From Fusicatenibacter saccharivorans (GTDB lineage: Bacteria; Bacillota; Clostridia; Lachnospirales; Lachnospiraceae), in assembly GCF_027667425.1 (NCBI RefSeq), contig NZ_JAQEGR010000010.1, positions 1 through 64,000 of the forward strand: DNA of 64,000 nt, in the 5' to 3' direction. Shown piece by piece: positions 16,123 through 24,714 of this stretch (the first letter of the stretch is position 1; each line of letters opens with the position of its first letter). A model generated the notes under the pieces. That model saw nothing but the letters and a program-made list of their open reading frames with translations, did not search any database and was not told where the DNA came from. Position numbers and translations under genes: made by a program.

Positions 16123-17844
16123 TTATCTGTTGCCAAACGGATTCTGAATACCCTGGTCATTCTGATCGGAGCTTCCGGTTCCATCGTTTGTGGTTCCGTT
16201 GCTGCTTCCGCTCGTCTGCGGCATATCTGCTGCAGAGCCAAGGGTCAGCGTCAGTGTTACTTCTTTGTACTCACCGTTGTCCGCACGCTGTACGGTGACA
16301 TCTACGGTCTCGCCTGCCGCATAATAGGTCAGTGTCTCTTTTAAGCCTTTGGCGTTCGAGATGCTTCTTCCATCAAACGTGGTGATAACATCGCCTTTCT
16401 TGAAGCCCGCATCGGCTGCCGGGCTGCCGTCCACAACGCTCATGATGCAGACACCGGTCGGAATACCGTAGTTCTGGGAAACATCTGCGCTGACATCCGC
16501 CATGTTGATTCCGATATAAGCGGCCTTATCATCGCTGACTTTGTATCTTGTTGTCAGGTTCATCAGGTTCTGCAGAATCGGCTCCGCTTTCGAAATCGGG
16601 ATCGCAAAGCCCATGCCCTCGACCTGTGTGGAGCTGTATTTTGCTTCGTTAATGCCGATCAGCTCACCGTTCATGTTCAGAAGGGCGCCGCCGCTGTTTC
16701 CAGGGTTGATGGCTGCATCGGTCTGGATCAGTCCCTCAGAAGTAATCGTCTCGCCGGTACTCTCATCCTGACTGGAGATCGTACGGTCTTTTGCACTGAT
16801 ATATCCGCTCGTCAGGGACTGGCCGGTTCCCAGTGCATTTCCGATTGCCACAACCTGATCACCGACCTCAAGGTCATCGGAATTTCCCATCACGGCAATT
16901 TTGATCTGGCTCTTTGTCTCGTCCTTGATGTCGGAAAGTTTTACTGCAACAACAGCAAGGTCATTGTCCGCATCGGTACCTTTGATCTGGCCTTCTACCG
17001 TCTCATCGTCGATAAAGCTGACGGAAAGAGACGTCGCACCGCTGACAACGTGGTTGTTTGTCGCAATCAGGAGCTCATCGTCGTTCTGTCCGACAATAAC
17101 TCCGGTTCCGCTTGCAGGAACTTCCTGGCTTGTGGTTCCGAAGAATGTCTCAACTTCTTCCACCGTTGTCGTAGAAATTGCTACCAGAGACGGCATCGCA
17201 CTCGATGCAACATCTTTCACGGACATCTCGCCGGTTGCTTTTACGGTATCGGAGGTATCACTGCTGTCTGCTGCCGTTGTTGTGGTGGTCGTCGGAATTG
17301 TAACTTCCTGCTTCTGCTCTGTTGCTGTACCGATCACTTTCGTACCGACTGCTGCAGTCCCAATGAAAACACCGCCTGCCACGAGTCCGAAGCACGCTGC
17401 CATGGCAAGTGTCATGCCCCATTTTTTTGCGGCTGACATTGGTTTTTTCGCTTTCTTTTTGTGATCCTGCGGCTGCGGAACGGCAGAAAACTGTGGTTTT
17501 TCCTGCTTCGGAGCACTCTGTGTCTGTGACTGGTACTGATAATGTTCTGTCTTTGCAGAAGATGTCCGCTCTGCCTTTGCCTCCGACGGGTCCGGTTCTC
17601 CGGTGTAGGAAGCGCTGTTATTCTCCTCGCCGGTCTTTCCGCTGATTTTCGGATTCACCCAGCTGTAGGTTGTCGTTTTCTTTTCTTCCGCCTTCGGCGC
17701 TTCTGCGGTTTCCTGCGGTTTTTCCGTCTCTGCTGCACTCTGCTCTGCTGTCGTTTCTGCTTTTACTTCTTCTGTATGCTCTGCAGCTTTGGTTTTCTCT
17801 GCTGCCTCACCATTTATTTCTTCTTTTTTGAATTCTTCACTCAT
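16123..17844 (-). CDS. htrA: HtrA/DegP-type membrane serine protease with PDZ domain
   Basis: The 573-residue protein has a long cytosolic N-terminus rich in Glu, Ala and Lys (about 1-145), one membrane anchor (WGMTLAMAACFGLVAGGVF, near 145-170), a Ser/Thr linker, a trypsin-like domain and a C-terminal PDZ domain. The triad is visible: His in ATNNHVVSG, Asp in DADNDLAVVAV and Ser in NPGNSGGALLN. HtrA proteases degrade or refold misfolded proteins outside the membrane under envelope stress. The PDZ region includes VVDGSPAADAGFKKGD. The gene is monocistronic with a terminator; no adjacent CssRS-like sensor is seen. A GAGGG site precedes the ATG. Confidence 0.95.
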   Translation of the reverse strand: MSEEFKKEEINGEAAEKTKAAEHTEEVKAETTAEQSAAETEKPQETAEAPKAEEKKTTTYSWVNPKISGKTGEENNSASYTGEPDPSEAKAERTSSAKTEHYQYQSQTQSAPKQEKPQFSAVPQPQDHKKKAKKPMSAAKKWGMTLAMAACFGLVAGGVFIGTAAVGTKVIGTATEQKQEVTIPTTTTTTAADSSDTSDTVKATGEMSVKDVASSAMPSLVAISTTTVEEVETFFGTTSQEVPASGTGVIVGQNDDELLIATNNHVVSGATSLSVSFIDDETVEGQIKGTDADNDLAVVAVKLSDIKDETKSQIKIAVMGNSDDLEVGDQVVAIGNALGTGQSLTSGYISAKDRTISSQDESTGETITSEGLIQTDAAINPGNSGGALLNMNGELIGINEAKYSSTQVEGMGFAIPISKAEPILQNLMNLTTRYKVSDDKAAYIGINMADVSADVSQNYGIPTGVCIMSVVDGSPAADAGFKKGDVITTFDGRSISNAKGLKETLTYYAAGETVDVTVQRADNGEYKEVTLTLTLGSAADMPQTSGSSNGTTNDGTGSSDQNDQGIQNPFGNR

Positions 17845-17989
17845 GGCTGATCCCTCTTTCTCTTTTCTATCTCAGGCACCAATACACAGTGCTCTTATTT
17901 CTTTCTTCATTTTCTACTGCCTATTGTACGTTAGAATTGTGTTGAAACTGTGATAATTTTGAAAAAAGAGGAATTTTATGCTGCGGTTT

Positions 17990-19816
17990 TTATTCTACCG
18001 TAACCGATTTCGCCAAGTTTCTCGGTTTATCCACATCGAGGCCTCTGCCGATCGATACGTAGTAGCCAAAGAGCTGCAGCGGAATGATCGCCAGGGAGTT
18101 TGCAAAAATCGGATTTGTCTCCGGCAGGCAAACTACGTAGTCGGCTACTTTTTCCACTTCTGTATTGCCAACGGTCGTTACCGCCATGACAAACGCGCCT
18201 CGTGTCTTCACTTCCTGAATATTGCTGATCGTTTTCTTGTAGAGCTCCGGCTGGGTCAGCACGGCTACGACAAGGCGTCCGTCCTCAATCAGGGAAATGG
18301 TTCCGTGTTTCAGCTCACCGGCTGCATACGCCTCGGAGTGGATGTAGGAAATCTCTTTCAGCTTCAGGGAGCCCTCCATCGAGATTGCATAGTCGATGCC
18401 GCGTCCGATGAAAAAGACGTGTTCTGCCGCAAGATAACGGTTGGCAAAACGCTGTACGTTCTCCTTGTGGGACAGCAGCAGGGAAATCTGCTCCGGCAGG
18501 CGCTCAAGGCTCTGGATCATCGCATCGAAGTCATTCTGTGAAACGGTTCCGCGTACTTTGGCAAACTTCATCGCCAGAAGGTACTGCGCGATAAGCTGTG
18601 TGCTGTACGCTTTCGTTGTCGCAACAGCGATCTCCGGACCGGCCCAGGTATACATGACATTGTCTGCCTCTCTTGCAATCGAACTTCCAACTACGTTTAC
18701 GATGCCAAGGGTACGCACGCCCTTTTCTTTTGCAAGGCGGAGAGCCGCGAGGGTATCGGCCGTCTCACCCGACTGGCTGACGATGACCACGAGCGTATTT
18801 TCCTGCAGAATCGGATCACGGTAGCGGAATTCGCTTGCCAGATCTACCTCAACCGGGATTCTTGCCAGCTTTTCGAAGACGTATTTTGCGGTTACACCGG
18901 TGTGGTATGCAGAACCGCAGGCAACGATAAAGATTTTGCGGATCGCGCGGATCTCCTCATCGGTCATGCCGAGTTCTTCGATCACAACATCACCGTTCTT
19001 AATACGCGGCGTCAGGGTATCTTTTACGGCTTTTGGCTGCTCATGCATCTCTTTCAGCATGAAATGCTCATAGCCGCCTTTTTCTGCCGCATTCATATCC
19101 CAGTCGATGTGGGTTGCCTCTTTCTCCAGCTCCTCCTCGTCAATATTGTAGAAGTGAAGGCCATCGCGGGTCAGTTTCACGATCTCCTCATTTTCCAGAA
19201 AATAGACATCTCTTGTATATTTCAGGACAGCCGGAACATCGGATGCAATCAGGTTTCCGCTCTTACTTGTACCAACGATCAGCGGGCTGTCTTTACGGAC
19301 CGCATACACCTCATCCGGATGGTCGCGGAACAGGATACCCAGTGCATACGATCCCTCCATGCGGTGCATAACCTTTGTGATCGTTGCAAGCGGATCGCCG
19401 TTATAATAGTAATCCAGCATATGGGCAATTACCTCGGTATCTGTCTCCGAAAGGAACTCATATCCTTTGGACATCAGTTTTTTCTTTAATTTCAGATAAT
19501 TCTCAATAATTCCATTGTGTACAACGACAATCGAGTGGTCTTTATTGAAATGCGGATGTGCATTCAGATCGGAAGGTGCCCCATGCGTTGCCCATCTCGT
19601 ATGTCCGATTCCTACGGTACCCGGAAGTGTCGCTCCATTTTGTGTCATTTCCTCAAGCACCTTCAGACGGCCCATTGCTTTCTGCATCTGAATTTTGTTT
19701 CCATCGTATACAGCAATTCCGGCCGAATCGTATCCGCGGTACTCCAGCTTTGACAATCCGTCCAGCAGCACCGGGGCAGCCTGGCAGGTTCCAATATATC
19801 CAACAATTCCACACAT
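17990..19816 (-). CDS. glmS: Glutamine-fructose-6-phosphate aminotransferase
   Basis: The 608-residue enzyme makes glucosamine-6-phosphate, the first step to UDP-GlcNAc for peptidoglycan and surface glycans. The mature N-terminus MCGIVGYIG places the catalytic Cys at position 2. The start at 19816 is set by this and by AGGAGG upstream; a longer frame to 19849 would bury the Cys. Two SIS domains follow (ACGSAYHTG and SQSGETADTLAALR in the first; GRGIDYAISMEG in the second), and the C-terminus is the conserved KPRNLAKSVTVE. No glmS ribozyme is recognisable upstream. The leader instead has a plain hairpin. Confidence 0.98.
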   Translation of the reverse strand: MCGIVGYIGTCQAAPVLLDGLSKLEYRGYDSAGIAVYDGNKIQMQKAMGRLKVLEEMTQNGATLPGTVGIGHTRWATHGAPSDLNAHPHFNKDHSIVVVHNGIIENYLKLKKKLMSKGYEFLSETDTEVIAHMLDYYYNGDPLATITKVMHRMEGSYALGILFRDHPDEVYAVRKDSPLIVGTSKSGNLIASDVPAVLKYTRDVYFLENEEIVKLTRDGLHFYNIDEEELEKEATHIDWDMNAAEKGGYEHFMLKEMHEQPKAVKDTLTPRIKNGDVVIEELGMTDEEIRAIRKIFIVACGSAYHTGVTAKYVFEKLARIPVEVDLASEFRYRDPILQENTLVVIVSQSGETADTLAALRLAKEKGVRTLGIVNVVGSSIAREADNVMYTWAGPEIAVATTKAYSTQLIAQYLLAMKFAKVRGTVSQNDFDAMIQSLERLPEQISLLLSHKENVQRFANRYLAAEHVFFIGRGIDYAISMEGSLKLKEISYIHSEAYAAGELKHGTISLIEDGRLVVAVLTQPELYKKTISNIQEVKTRGAFVMAVTTVGNTEVEKVADYVVCLPETNPIFANSLAIIPLQLFGYYVSIGRGLDVDKPRNLAKSVTVE

Positions 19817-19839
19817 AGATTTTTTCCTCCTAACAGCAA

Positions 19840-19879
19840 AAGGCGGCACCCTTGTTCTGTTTTCAGGTTATGCCGCCTT
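19840..19879 (-). promoter_or_regulatory. Leader hairpin upstream of glmS
   Basis: AAGGCGGCA (19840-19848) pairs with TGCCGCCTT (19871-19879). On the minus strand it lies between the predicted start of transcription and the ribosome site and is followed by TTTT, so it may act as a weak attenuator or as a terminator for the upstream glycosyltransferase. Confidence 0.4.
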
Positions 19880-19899
19880 CTAATTTCTTGTTCTTTACT

Positions 19900-19929
19900 T
19901 TTTTACCACGCTGCTCCGTTCTCTGTCAA
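19900..19929 (-). promoter_or_regulatory. glmS promoter
   Basis: On the minus strand a perfect TTGACA (19924-19929) is followed after 18 bases by TAAAAA (19900-19905). Confidence 0.55.
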
Positions 19930-19989
19930 CCTTATGGAGCATTTCGTATTTACTTACAAAATCTTTTTATTTTTGTTTTTTACTTTCAC

Positions 19990-20943
19990 TTATCTTCTAT
20001 TTCGTTTTTTTCTTATCTTTCCGTGATATTCCCACCACGTTTTGTTTGAGGTACACCAGCGGATCACACCGTCCGGAAGGCTTTTGTATCGTTTTCCGAG
20101 GAAGTATCCCACATATTTGAATCCGCTTTGAAAAAATAACGTGACGAGCAGCCACGGCTTATGAATTTTGCAGACGTAGGATGCCGATTTTTTCACCATA
20201 CGGATTCCCTCACCCTCAGACGGATACGCATCAAAGATCTCCGGATGCTGTGCCTGGGATACACCGAGGTCGAAATTGCGGTGAAGCTGTGCCAGACAAC
20301 CGTAATTGTGGGAATGTACCACCTTCGCATCTGCCGCATAGGCAATCGCATAGCCCGCCTGCACAAGATGCCCGGCATAGATCATATCTTCGTTAAACAA
20401 GGTGCTTTCTACAAATCCACCCAGCTCTTCATATGTCCTGCGGTCATACATTGCACAGACATTGGAGCAGAAAAAAGTCTTAACACCAAGTTTTGGCAGA
20501 TCACCGGCATCCTTGATATCACTCTCCTCCGGATAGTTAAAGCCTCTCGTAAACCGTTCCAGTGTACGGCAGTCATCCCGCGGAAGCTGCCGCGCATAGG
20601 CCGCCTTCACATGCGGCAGTGAAAATTTTTCCACCAGATGTTCCACGCACGCATTGTCGTACGGCATGGCATCCTGGGTCATAAAAAGCAGAAGATCCGC
20701 ATCCGAACTTTCTGCCATCGCCCTTCTCGTTCCGCCGTGGTCAAATTCGCTTGGCCGGATATGCTCTACCATAATTTTATCCGATAACTGCTCCCACGCC
20801 GGGTTCCAGAACTTTTTCCCTGTGTTTACAACCCGGATCGACCGGATCGGGTAAGTCTGTTCCAAAAGGCGGGGCAGAAGCTCTGCGAACTCCTGCCCTG
20901 GTTTATACGTTGGTATCATAACATCAACGGTATAGAATTTCAT
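19990..20943 (-). CDS. Family 2 glycosyltransferase, rhamnosyltransferase-like
   Basis: The 317-residue protein has a GT-A fold of family 2: nucleotide-binding start VDVMIPTYKPGQEF, the PSEFDHGGTR segment, and a QDAMP motif in the place of the DXD metal site. A hydrophobic C-terminal part (KPWLLVTLFFQSGFKYVGYFLGKRY) suggests membrane contact. The PSEF-x-HG-x-TR and TQDA-x-P pattern matches bacterial rhamnosyltransferases and is shared with the gene at 33200-34171, making the two paralogues. Acceptor and linkage are not readable. It lies 21 bases after the LCP gene and is probably cotranscribed with it. Confidence 0.85.
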   Translation of the reverse strand: MKFYTVDVMIPTYKPGQEFAELLPRLLEQTYPIRSIRVVNTGKKFWNPAWEQLSDKIMVEHIRPSEFDHGGTRRAMAESSDADLLLFMTQDAMPYDNACVEHLVEKFSLPHVKAAYARQLPRDDCRTLERFTRGFNYPEESDIKDAGDLPKLGVKTFFCSNVCAMYDRRTYEELGGFVESTLFNEDMIYAGHLVQAGYAIAYAADAKVVHSHNYGCLAQLHRNFDLGVSQAQHPEIFDAYPSEGEGIRMVKKSASYVCKIHKPWLLVTLFFQSGFKYVGYFLGKRYKSLPDGVIRWCTSNKTWWEYHGKIRKKRNRR

Positions 20944-20964
20944 GTCTGGTTTTCTCCCTCGTAT

Positions 20965-22161
20965 TTAGTCGCCTGCGATCACCGAATCTGCCTCTGCACC
21001 AGGCCCCTGGTTCAGCACATAGCCGATCATATCTTCATCGTAACCGCTCTTTCTTGCAATGTAGTCGCTGTACTCTGTAACAGCCGCAGACGGTTCATAC
21101 GAAAGACCCGGATACAGATATTCATGCAGCTCTCTTACATTGAACTCCAGCGTAACCGGAATTACAACATCCTCACCAATGGCATTCACTACATTTTCAC
21201 CATAGCAGAGCTGGAACGGATAGGCATAGGAGGTTCCCATCGTATACGTTACCGCATGCATACCAAGTTCCAGGATTTCATTCTTGGTAAGACTGGTGCT
21301 GACATTTCCCATCACCTTGTCCAGAATTTCCGGAATCTTGGTCGGATTCTGTTTCAGCTTCTGTACCATAAGATTGATAACAATTCGCTGACGGCTGGTA
21401 CGTTTTGCATCATCACCGCCGCCATAACGGATCCGCGCATAGGAGGTAGCAAGCGCACCGCTGACATGACGTACTTCGCTGTAATCATCCCCAAGGTCCT
21501 CATCATACGGAATAGCTTCATACTCTACGCCCTGTGCTTCCGATACCTCTCTGTTGTAGTTGTTTGCATGAACACACTCTGCATTTGTCATCTCGATGTC
21601 GAGACCGCCCAGGACATCAATCGCATCGGCGAGTGCCTTGAAGTTTACGGTAACGTAATCGGTCAGTGCAAAGTCAAGGTTTGTATTCAGCATGGAGAGC
21701 ATACTCTCCGGGCCGCCGCGGTTGTATGCGGAATTGGCTTTGTCAAACTCATAATATTCATCGGTATATTTCGCCATATTCATCCAGGTGTCACGCATAA
21801 TCGACACCATACGGATTTCCTGCTTGTCGTGATCAATACAACAGAGAATAATAGTGTCACTGTTCATGCTTTCTGCCAGCTCGGAGCCTTTCACACCTCT
21901 GGCATCCACGCCGACCAGCGCGATGACCTGTGTACCGGACATCTGTGAGAGATCGGTATTTGCCTTTACTTCACTGTTGATCTGAATCTGGGAGCTGTCC
22001 AGCGTATCCTGATTCATCTTATCCATCGAACGGTTGATCCATGCGTAGACGAACAGAATTCCGGAAAGAATCAGCAGAACGGTGATTTCAATTCCGAAAA
22101 TTATTTTTCTGCGGCGCATTTTTTTGTATTTTCTGCTCTTTTTGTAATTCTTCTTCGACAT
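20965..22161 (-). CDS. LytR-CpsA-Psr family cell-wall polymer ligase
   Basis: The 398-residue protein has a basic N-terminus, one membrane anchor (residues about 20-42) and an extracellular LCP domain. Conserved residues are visible in VALVGVDARG, NSDTIILCCIDHDK, VSIMRDTWM (catalytic Arg) and KRTSRQRIVINLMVQKL. LCP enzymes transfer lipid-diphosphate-linked glycans such as teichoic acids or capsules onto peptidoglycan. Its place between a priming glycosyl-phosphotransferase (18 bases upstream) and a glycosyltransferase supports a role in anchoring the polymer made by this region. Confidence 0.93.
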   Translation of the reverse strand: MSKKNYKKSRKYKKMRRRKIIFGIEITVLLILSGILFVYAWINRSMDKMNQDTLDSSQIQINSEVKANTDLSQMSGTQVIALVGVDARGVKGSELAESMNSDTIILCCIDHDKQEIRMVSIMRDTWMNMAKYTDEYYEFDKANSAYNRGGPESMLSMLNTNLDFALTDYVTVNFKALADAIDVLGGLDIEMTNAECVHANNYNREVSEAQGVEYEAIPYDEDLGDDYSEVRHVSGALATSYARIRYGGGDDAKRTSRQRIVINLMVQKLKQNPTKIPEILDKVMGNVSTSLTKNEILELGMHAVTYTMGTSYAYPFQLCYGENVVNAIGEDVVIPVTLEFNVRELHEYLYPGLSYEPSAAVTEYSDYIARKSGYDEDMIGYVLNQGPGAEADSVIAGD

Positions 22162-22179
22162 CTCTTTTCCCCTTATCTT

Positions 22180-23589
22180 TTAGTAAGCGTTTTTATTCAC
22201 AAATCCTTTGAAAAAGGTCAGGAACAGAATTTTAAAATCAAGTCCCAGCGTCCAGTTTTCAATATAATACAGATCACAGTCAATACGCTTTCGGATGGAA
22301 GTGTCTCCCCGGTATCCATTCACCTGTGCCCACCCCGTAAGACCGGGACGCACCTGATGTTTTACCATATAACGCGGGATTTCCTCCCGGAATTTTTCCA
22401 CAAAGAAAGGTCGCTCCGGCCGCGGTCCGACCAGGCTCATATCTCCTTTTAAGATGTTAAAGAGCTGTGGAAGCTCATCAATGCTGGTATGGCGCATGAA
22501 TTTTCCAAATCCCGTCACACGCGGGTCATTCTTCACGGTCCATGCCTTCTTTTCTTTCTCCTCCGTCTGAACTTCCATCGAACGGAACTTGTACATTTCA
22601 AACGGTTTGTTGTGCAGTCCGACGCGTGTCTGACGGTAGATCAGCGGACCCGGTGAGGTCAGCTTGATCATGATGCAGGAAAACAGCATCACCGGTGAGA
22701 ACAGAATGATCGCCACGAACGCGCCGAAAATATCCACAATCCGTTTCAGCATCGCGTTGAACGTGTTGGAAAGCGGCACATAGCGGATATTGATGACAGG
22801 AAGTCCCTGCAGGTCTTCTGTGTACGGCTTTGTCGGAATGATGTTGTGGTAATCCGGCACAAACTGGGTATGTACGCCGGATTTTTCACACATGGCAACG
22901 ATCTCCTCCAGGCGGAAGTATTCGTTCAGGCCAAGGGTAATGGCAATTTCATCCAGTTTGTTTTCCGGCAGAATGACTGAAAGATTGTTGATTCTTCCAA
23001 GAACCTTGACACCGCGGTACATCGTTCCCGCTTTGACATGGTCATCGAGGATTCCGCGGACGAGATAGCCCCACTCTGGGTTTGCAATGATCCGGTCAAT
23101 GTATTCCTCGGTCGCACGGCTGTAGCCGACCATCAGAATCTGCTTCTGGTTGCGGCCGTGTTTCCACATATTGCTTAAGATATAGTGGATCAGATTTCTT
23201 ACGATCGTTTCCAGTGTCACATTCAGCACAAAGAAGATGCAGAGCATACCACGGGAAAAGTGAACCTGGCGCACCATGTAAAGGCTGGCCAGCCAGACCA
23301 GAAATCCAACCGTATTCGCTTTTAAGATATTGGCAAATTCCAGACGTCTTCCCTGAAAACGCTTGGATGCATAGAGATTGAATGCATAGTAAAGCAGCAG
23401 ATAGCCGGGCACGATATAGAGCAGTGCCATCATATACGTCGCCGGCGGCAGAATTCCCCTCTCCGGATGATTATTCATAACGCCCAGCCGCACATAGCAG
23501 TACCAGGACAGTACGTAGGAAAGTGCGAGCACCAGGGCATCGATCAGAACGTGCATCCGGTCAAAATATTTCTGATTATCGTTGATCAA
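22180..23589 (-). CDS. Polyprenyl glycosylphosphotransferase (priming enzyme), copy A
   Basis: The 469-residue protein has five N-terminal membrane segments, a central nucleotide-binding-like domain (KQILMVGYSRATEEYIDRI) and a C-terminal bacterial sugar transferase domain. The last shows SPGPLIYRQTRVGL, YKFRSM, VGPRPERPFF and PGLTGWAQVNGYRG. Members of the WbaP/CpsE group load a sugar-1-phosphate (galactose, glucose or an N-acetylated sugar) onto undecaprenyl phosphate to start a glycan. The sugar cannot be told from sequence. A second enzyme of the same group is at 49809-51209. The gene has its own promoter at about 23.65 kb and leads into the LCP gene. Confidence 0.93.
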   Translation of the reverse strand: MINDNQKYFDRMHVLIDALVLALSYVLSWYCYVRLGVMNNHPERGILPPATYMMALLYIVPGYLLLYYAFNLYASKRFQGRRLEFANILKANTVGFLVWLASLYMVRQVHFSRGMLCIFFVLNVTLETIVRNLIHYILSNMWKHGRNQKQILMVGYSRATEEYIDRIIANPEWGYLVRGILDDHVKAGTMYRGVKVLGRINNLSVILPENKLDEIAITLGLNEYFRLEEIVAMCEKSGVHTQFVPDYHNIIPTKPYTEDLQGLPVINIRYVPLSNTFNAMLKRIVDIFGAFVAIILFSPVMLFSCIMIKLTSPGPLIYRQTRVGLHNKPFEMYKFRSMEVQTEEKEKKAWTVKNDPRVTGFGKFMRHTSIDELPQLFNILKGDMSLVGPRPERPFFVEKFREEIPRYMVKHQVRPGLTGWAQVNGYRGDTSIRKRIDCDLYYIENWTLGLDFKILFLTFFKGFVNKNAY

Positions 23590-23640
23590 ATTCGTTCACC
23601 TTATCTGTTTTTTTCGGGATTTAAAAATTCCCTACCCCTA

Positions 23641-23669
23641 ACTATACAATAAGTTCCAAAAAAGAGCAA
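23641..23669 (-). promoter_or_regulatory. Promoter of the priming transferase-LCP operon
   Basis: On the minus strand TTGCTC (23664-23669) and TATAGT (23641-23646) are 17 bases apart. Confidence 0.5.
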
Positions 23670-23739
23670 TCATATTTTTCTAACATTCTTCTTATTTCCG
23701 TAAACTTTTTAACTTTTTCGTAATCTTTTGAAAGAATCC

Positions 23740-24714
23740 TTATGCCCTCTCCAGAAATCTCCGGAACACATTGATAAAAAGCTCCCATTCGATGACAAAA
23801 TACGTGCCGAGGCGCTTCCACTCAAAACGGATCTTTTTTGCTCTGTTTTCCGGCTTCCGGCAGATGAAAAAACCATTCTTGATTCCTGCCAGATATTCTT
23901 TTCCGTATCCCTTCGATGCAAAAAAGACCAGTTTTGCCGAAAAACCGAGGATAAAGGCCGGCAGGTTAAGCAAAATCTGTAAAACCGGCATATTTTTATA
24001 GATCAGATAAATATTGTTCCTGGAAGAATAACGGATTTTAAAGAGGTTATACCGGGAACCGCTCGTTCCGCTTCCGACGTGGTAAACCTTCGCGGACGGC
24101 TCATACCAGTTCTCGTAGCCCAAAAGCCGCGCACGATAGCCGATGTCGGTATCTTCCAGATAAGCGAAATGTTCTTCGTCAAAAAGTCCGGTCTTTTCCA
24201 GAAATTCCCGGCGGTAGATTGCTGCTCCGGCGCAGGCCGCAAAAATCCGGTCGGACGTTTCAAATTCACTGACCGGTTTTCCTTTTCCTCTTGCGAATGC
24301 CCATCCCAGCATATTATAGTAATTTCCCGCATCGTCGATTTTATCACGCTCCTGATAGGAAATCAGCTTTGCGCTGCATGCAAACGCATTCTTTCTTTTA
24401 CAGATTCCCTCATAAAGGCGCTCGACAAAGTCCTGGAACACTTCGGTGTCGTTGTTTAAAAGGATCACATACGGCTCCTTCGACTGGCGGATGCCTTCGT
24501 TGACCGCACGGCTGAAGCCATAGTTATCATCGAGCTGGATGATTTTCGTCTCCGGGTAGTGTTCCCGCAGAAACGCACAGCTCTCATCCTGTGAACCATT
24601 GTCCACGAAATATGTGGTAAATTCCGTAAAGGTCTGCTTTGCAAGCGCTGCAAAGCACGTCTCCAGATACCGGTATCCATTATAATTTGGTATTACAACT
24701 GCTACTTTGTCCAT
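23740..24714 (-). CDS. Family 2 glycosyltransferase
   Basis: The protein is 324 residues from the ATG at 24712-24714, chosen because GGGGAG lies upstream and the domain starts at once (MDKVAVVIPNYNGYRYLETC). The GT-A landmarks are VDNGSQDESCAFL, VILLNNDTEVF (metal-binding NND) and FAYLEDTDIGYRARLLGY (catalytic ED region). The C-terminal third has a hydrophobic, basic segment likely to lie on the membrane. It overlaps the end of the upstream double glycosyltransferase gene by 13 bases, so the two are coupled. Sequence resembles WcaA/RfbN-type rhamnosyl or glucosyl transferases; donor unknown. Confidence 0.85.
   Translation of the reverse strand: MDKVAVVIPNYNGYRYLETCFAALAKQTFTEFTTYFVDNGSQDESCAFLREHYPETKIIQLDDNYGFSRAVNEGIRQSKEPYVILLNNDTEVFQDFVERLYEGICKRKNAFACSAKLISYQERDKIDDAGNYYNMLGWAFARGKGKPVSEFETSDRIFAACAGAAIYRREFLEKTGLFDEEHFAYLEDTDIGYRARLLGYENWYEPSAKVYHVGSGTSGSRYNLFKIRYSSRNNIYLIYKNMPVLQILLNLPAFILGFSAKLVFFASKGYGKEYLAGIKNGFFICRKPENRAKKIRFEWKRLGTYFVIEWELFINVFRRFLERA

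Noticed and set aside
19817..19989. glmS ribozyme
   Set aside because: The leader lacks the conserved ribozyme core and pseudoknot sequences. Only a plain 9-bp hairpin is present.
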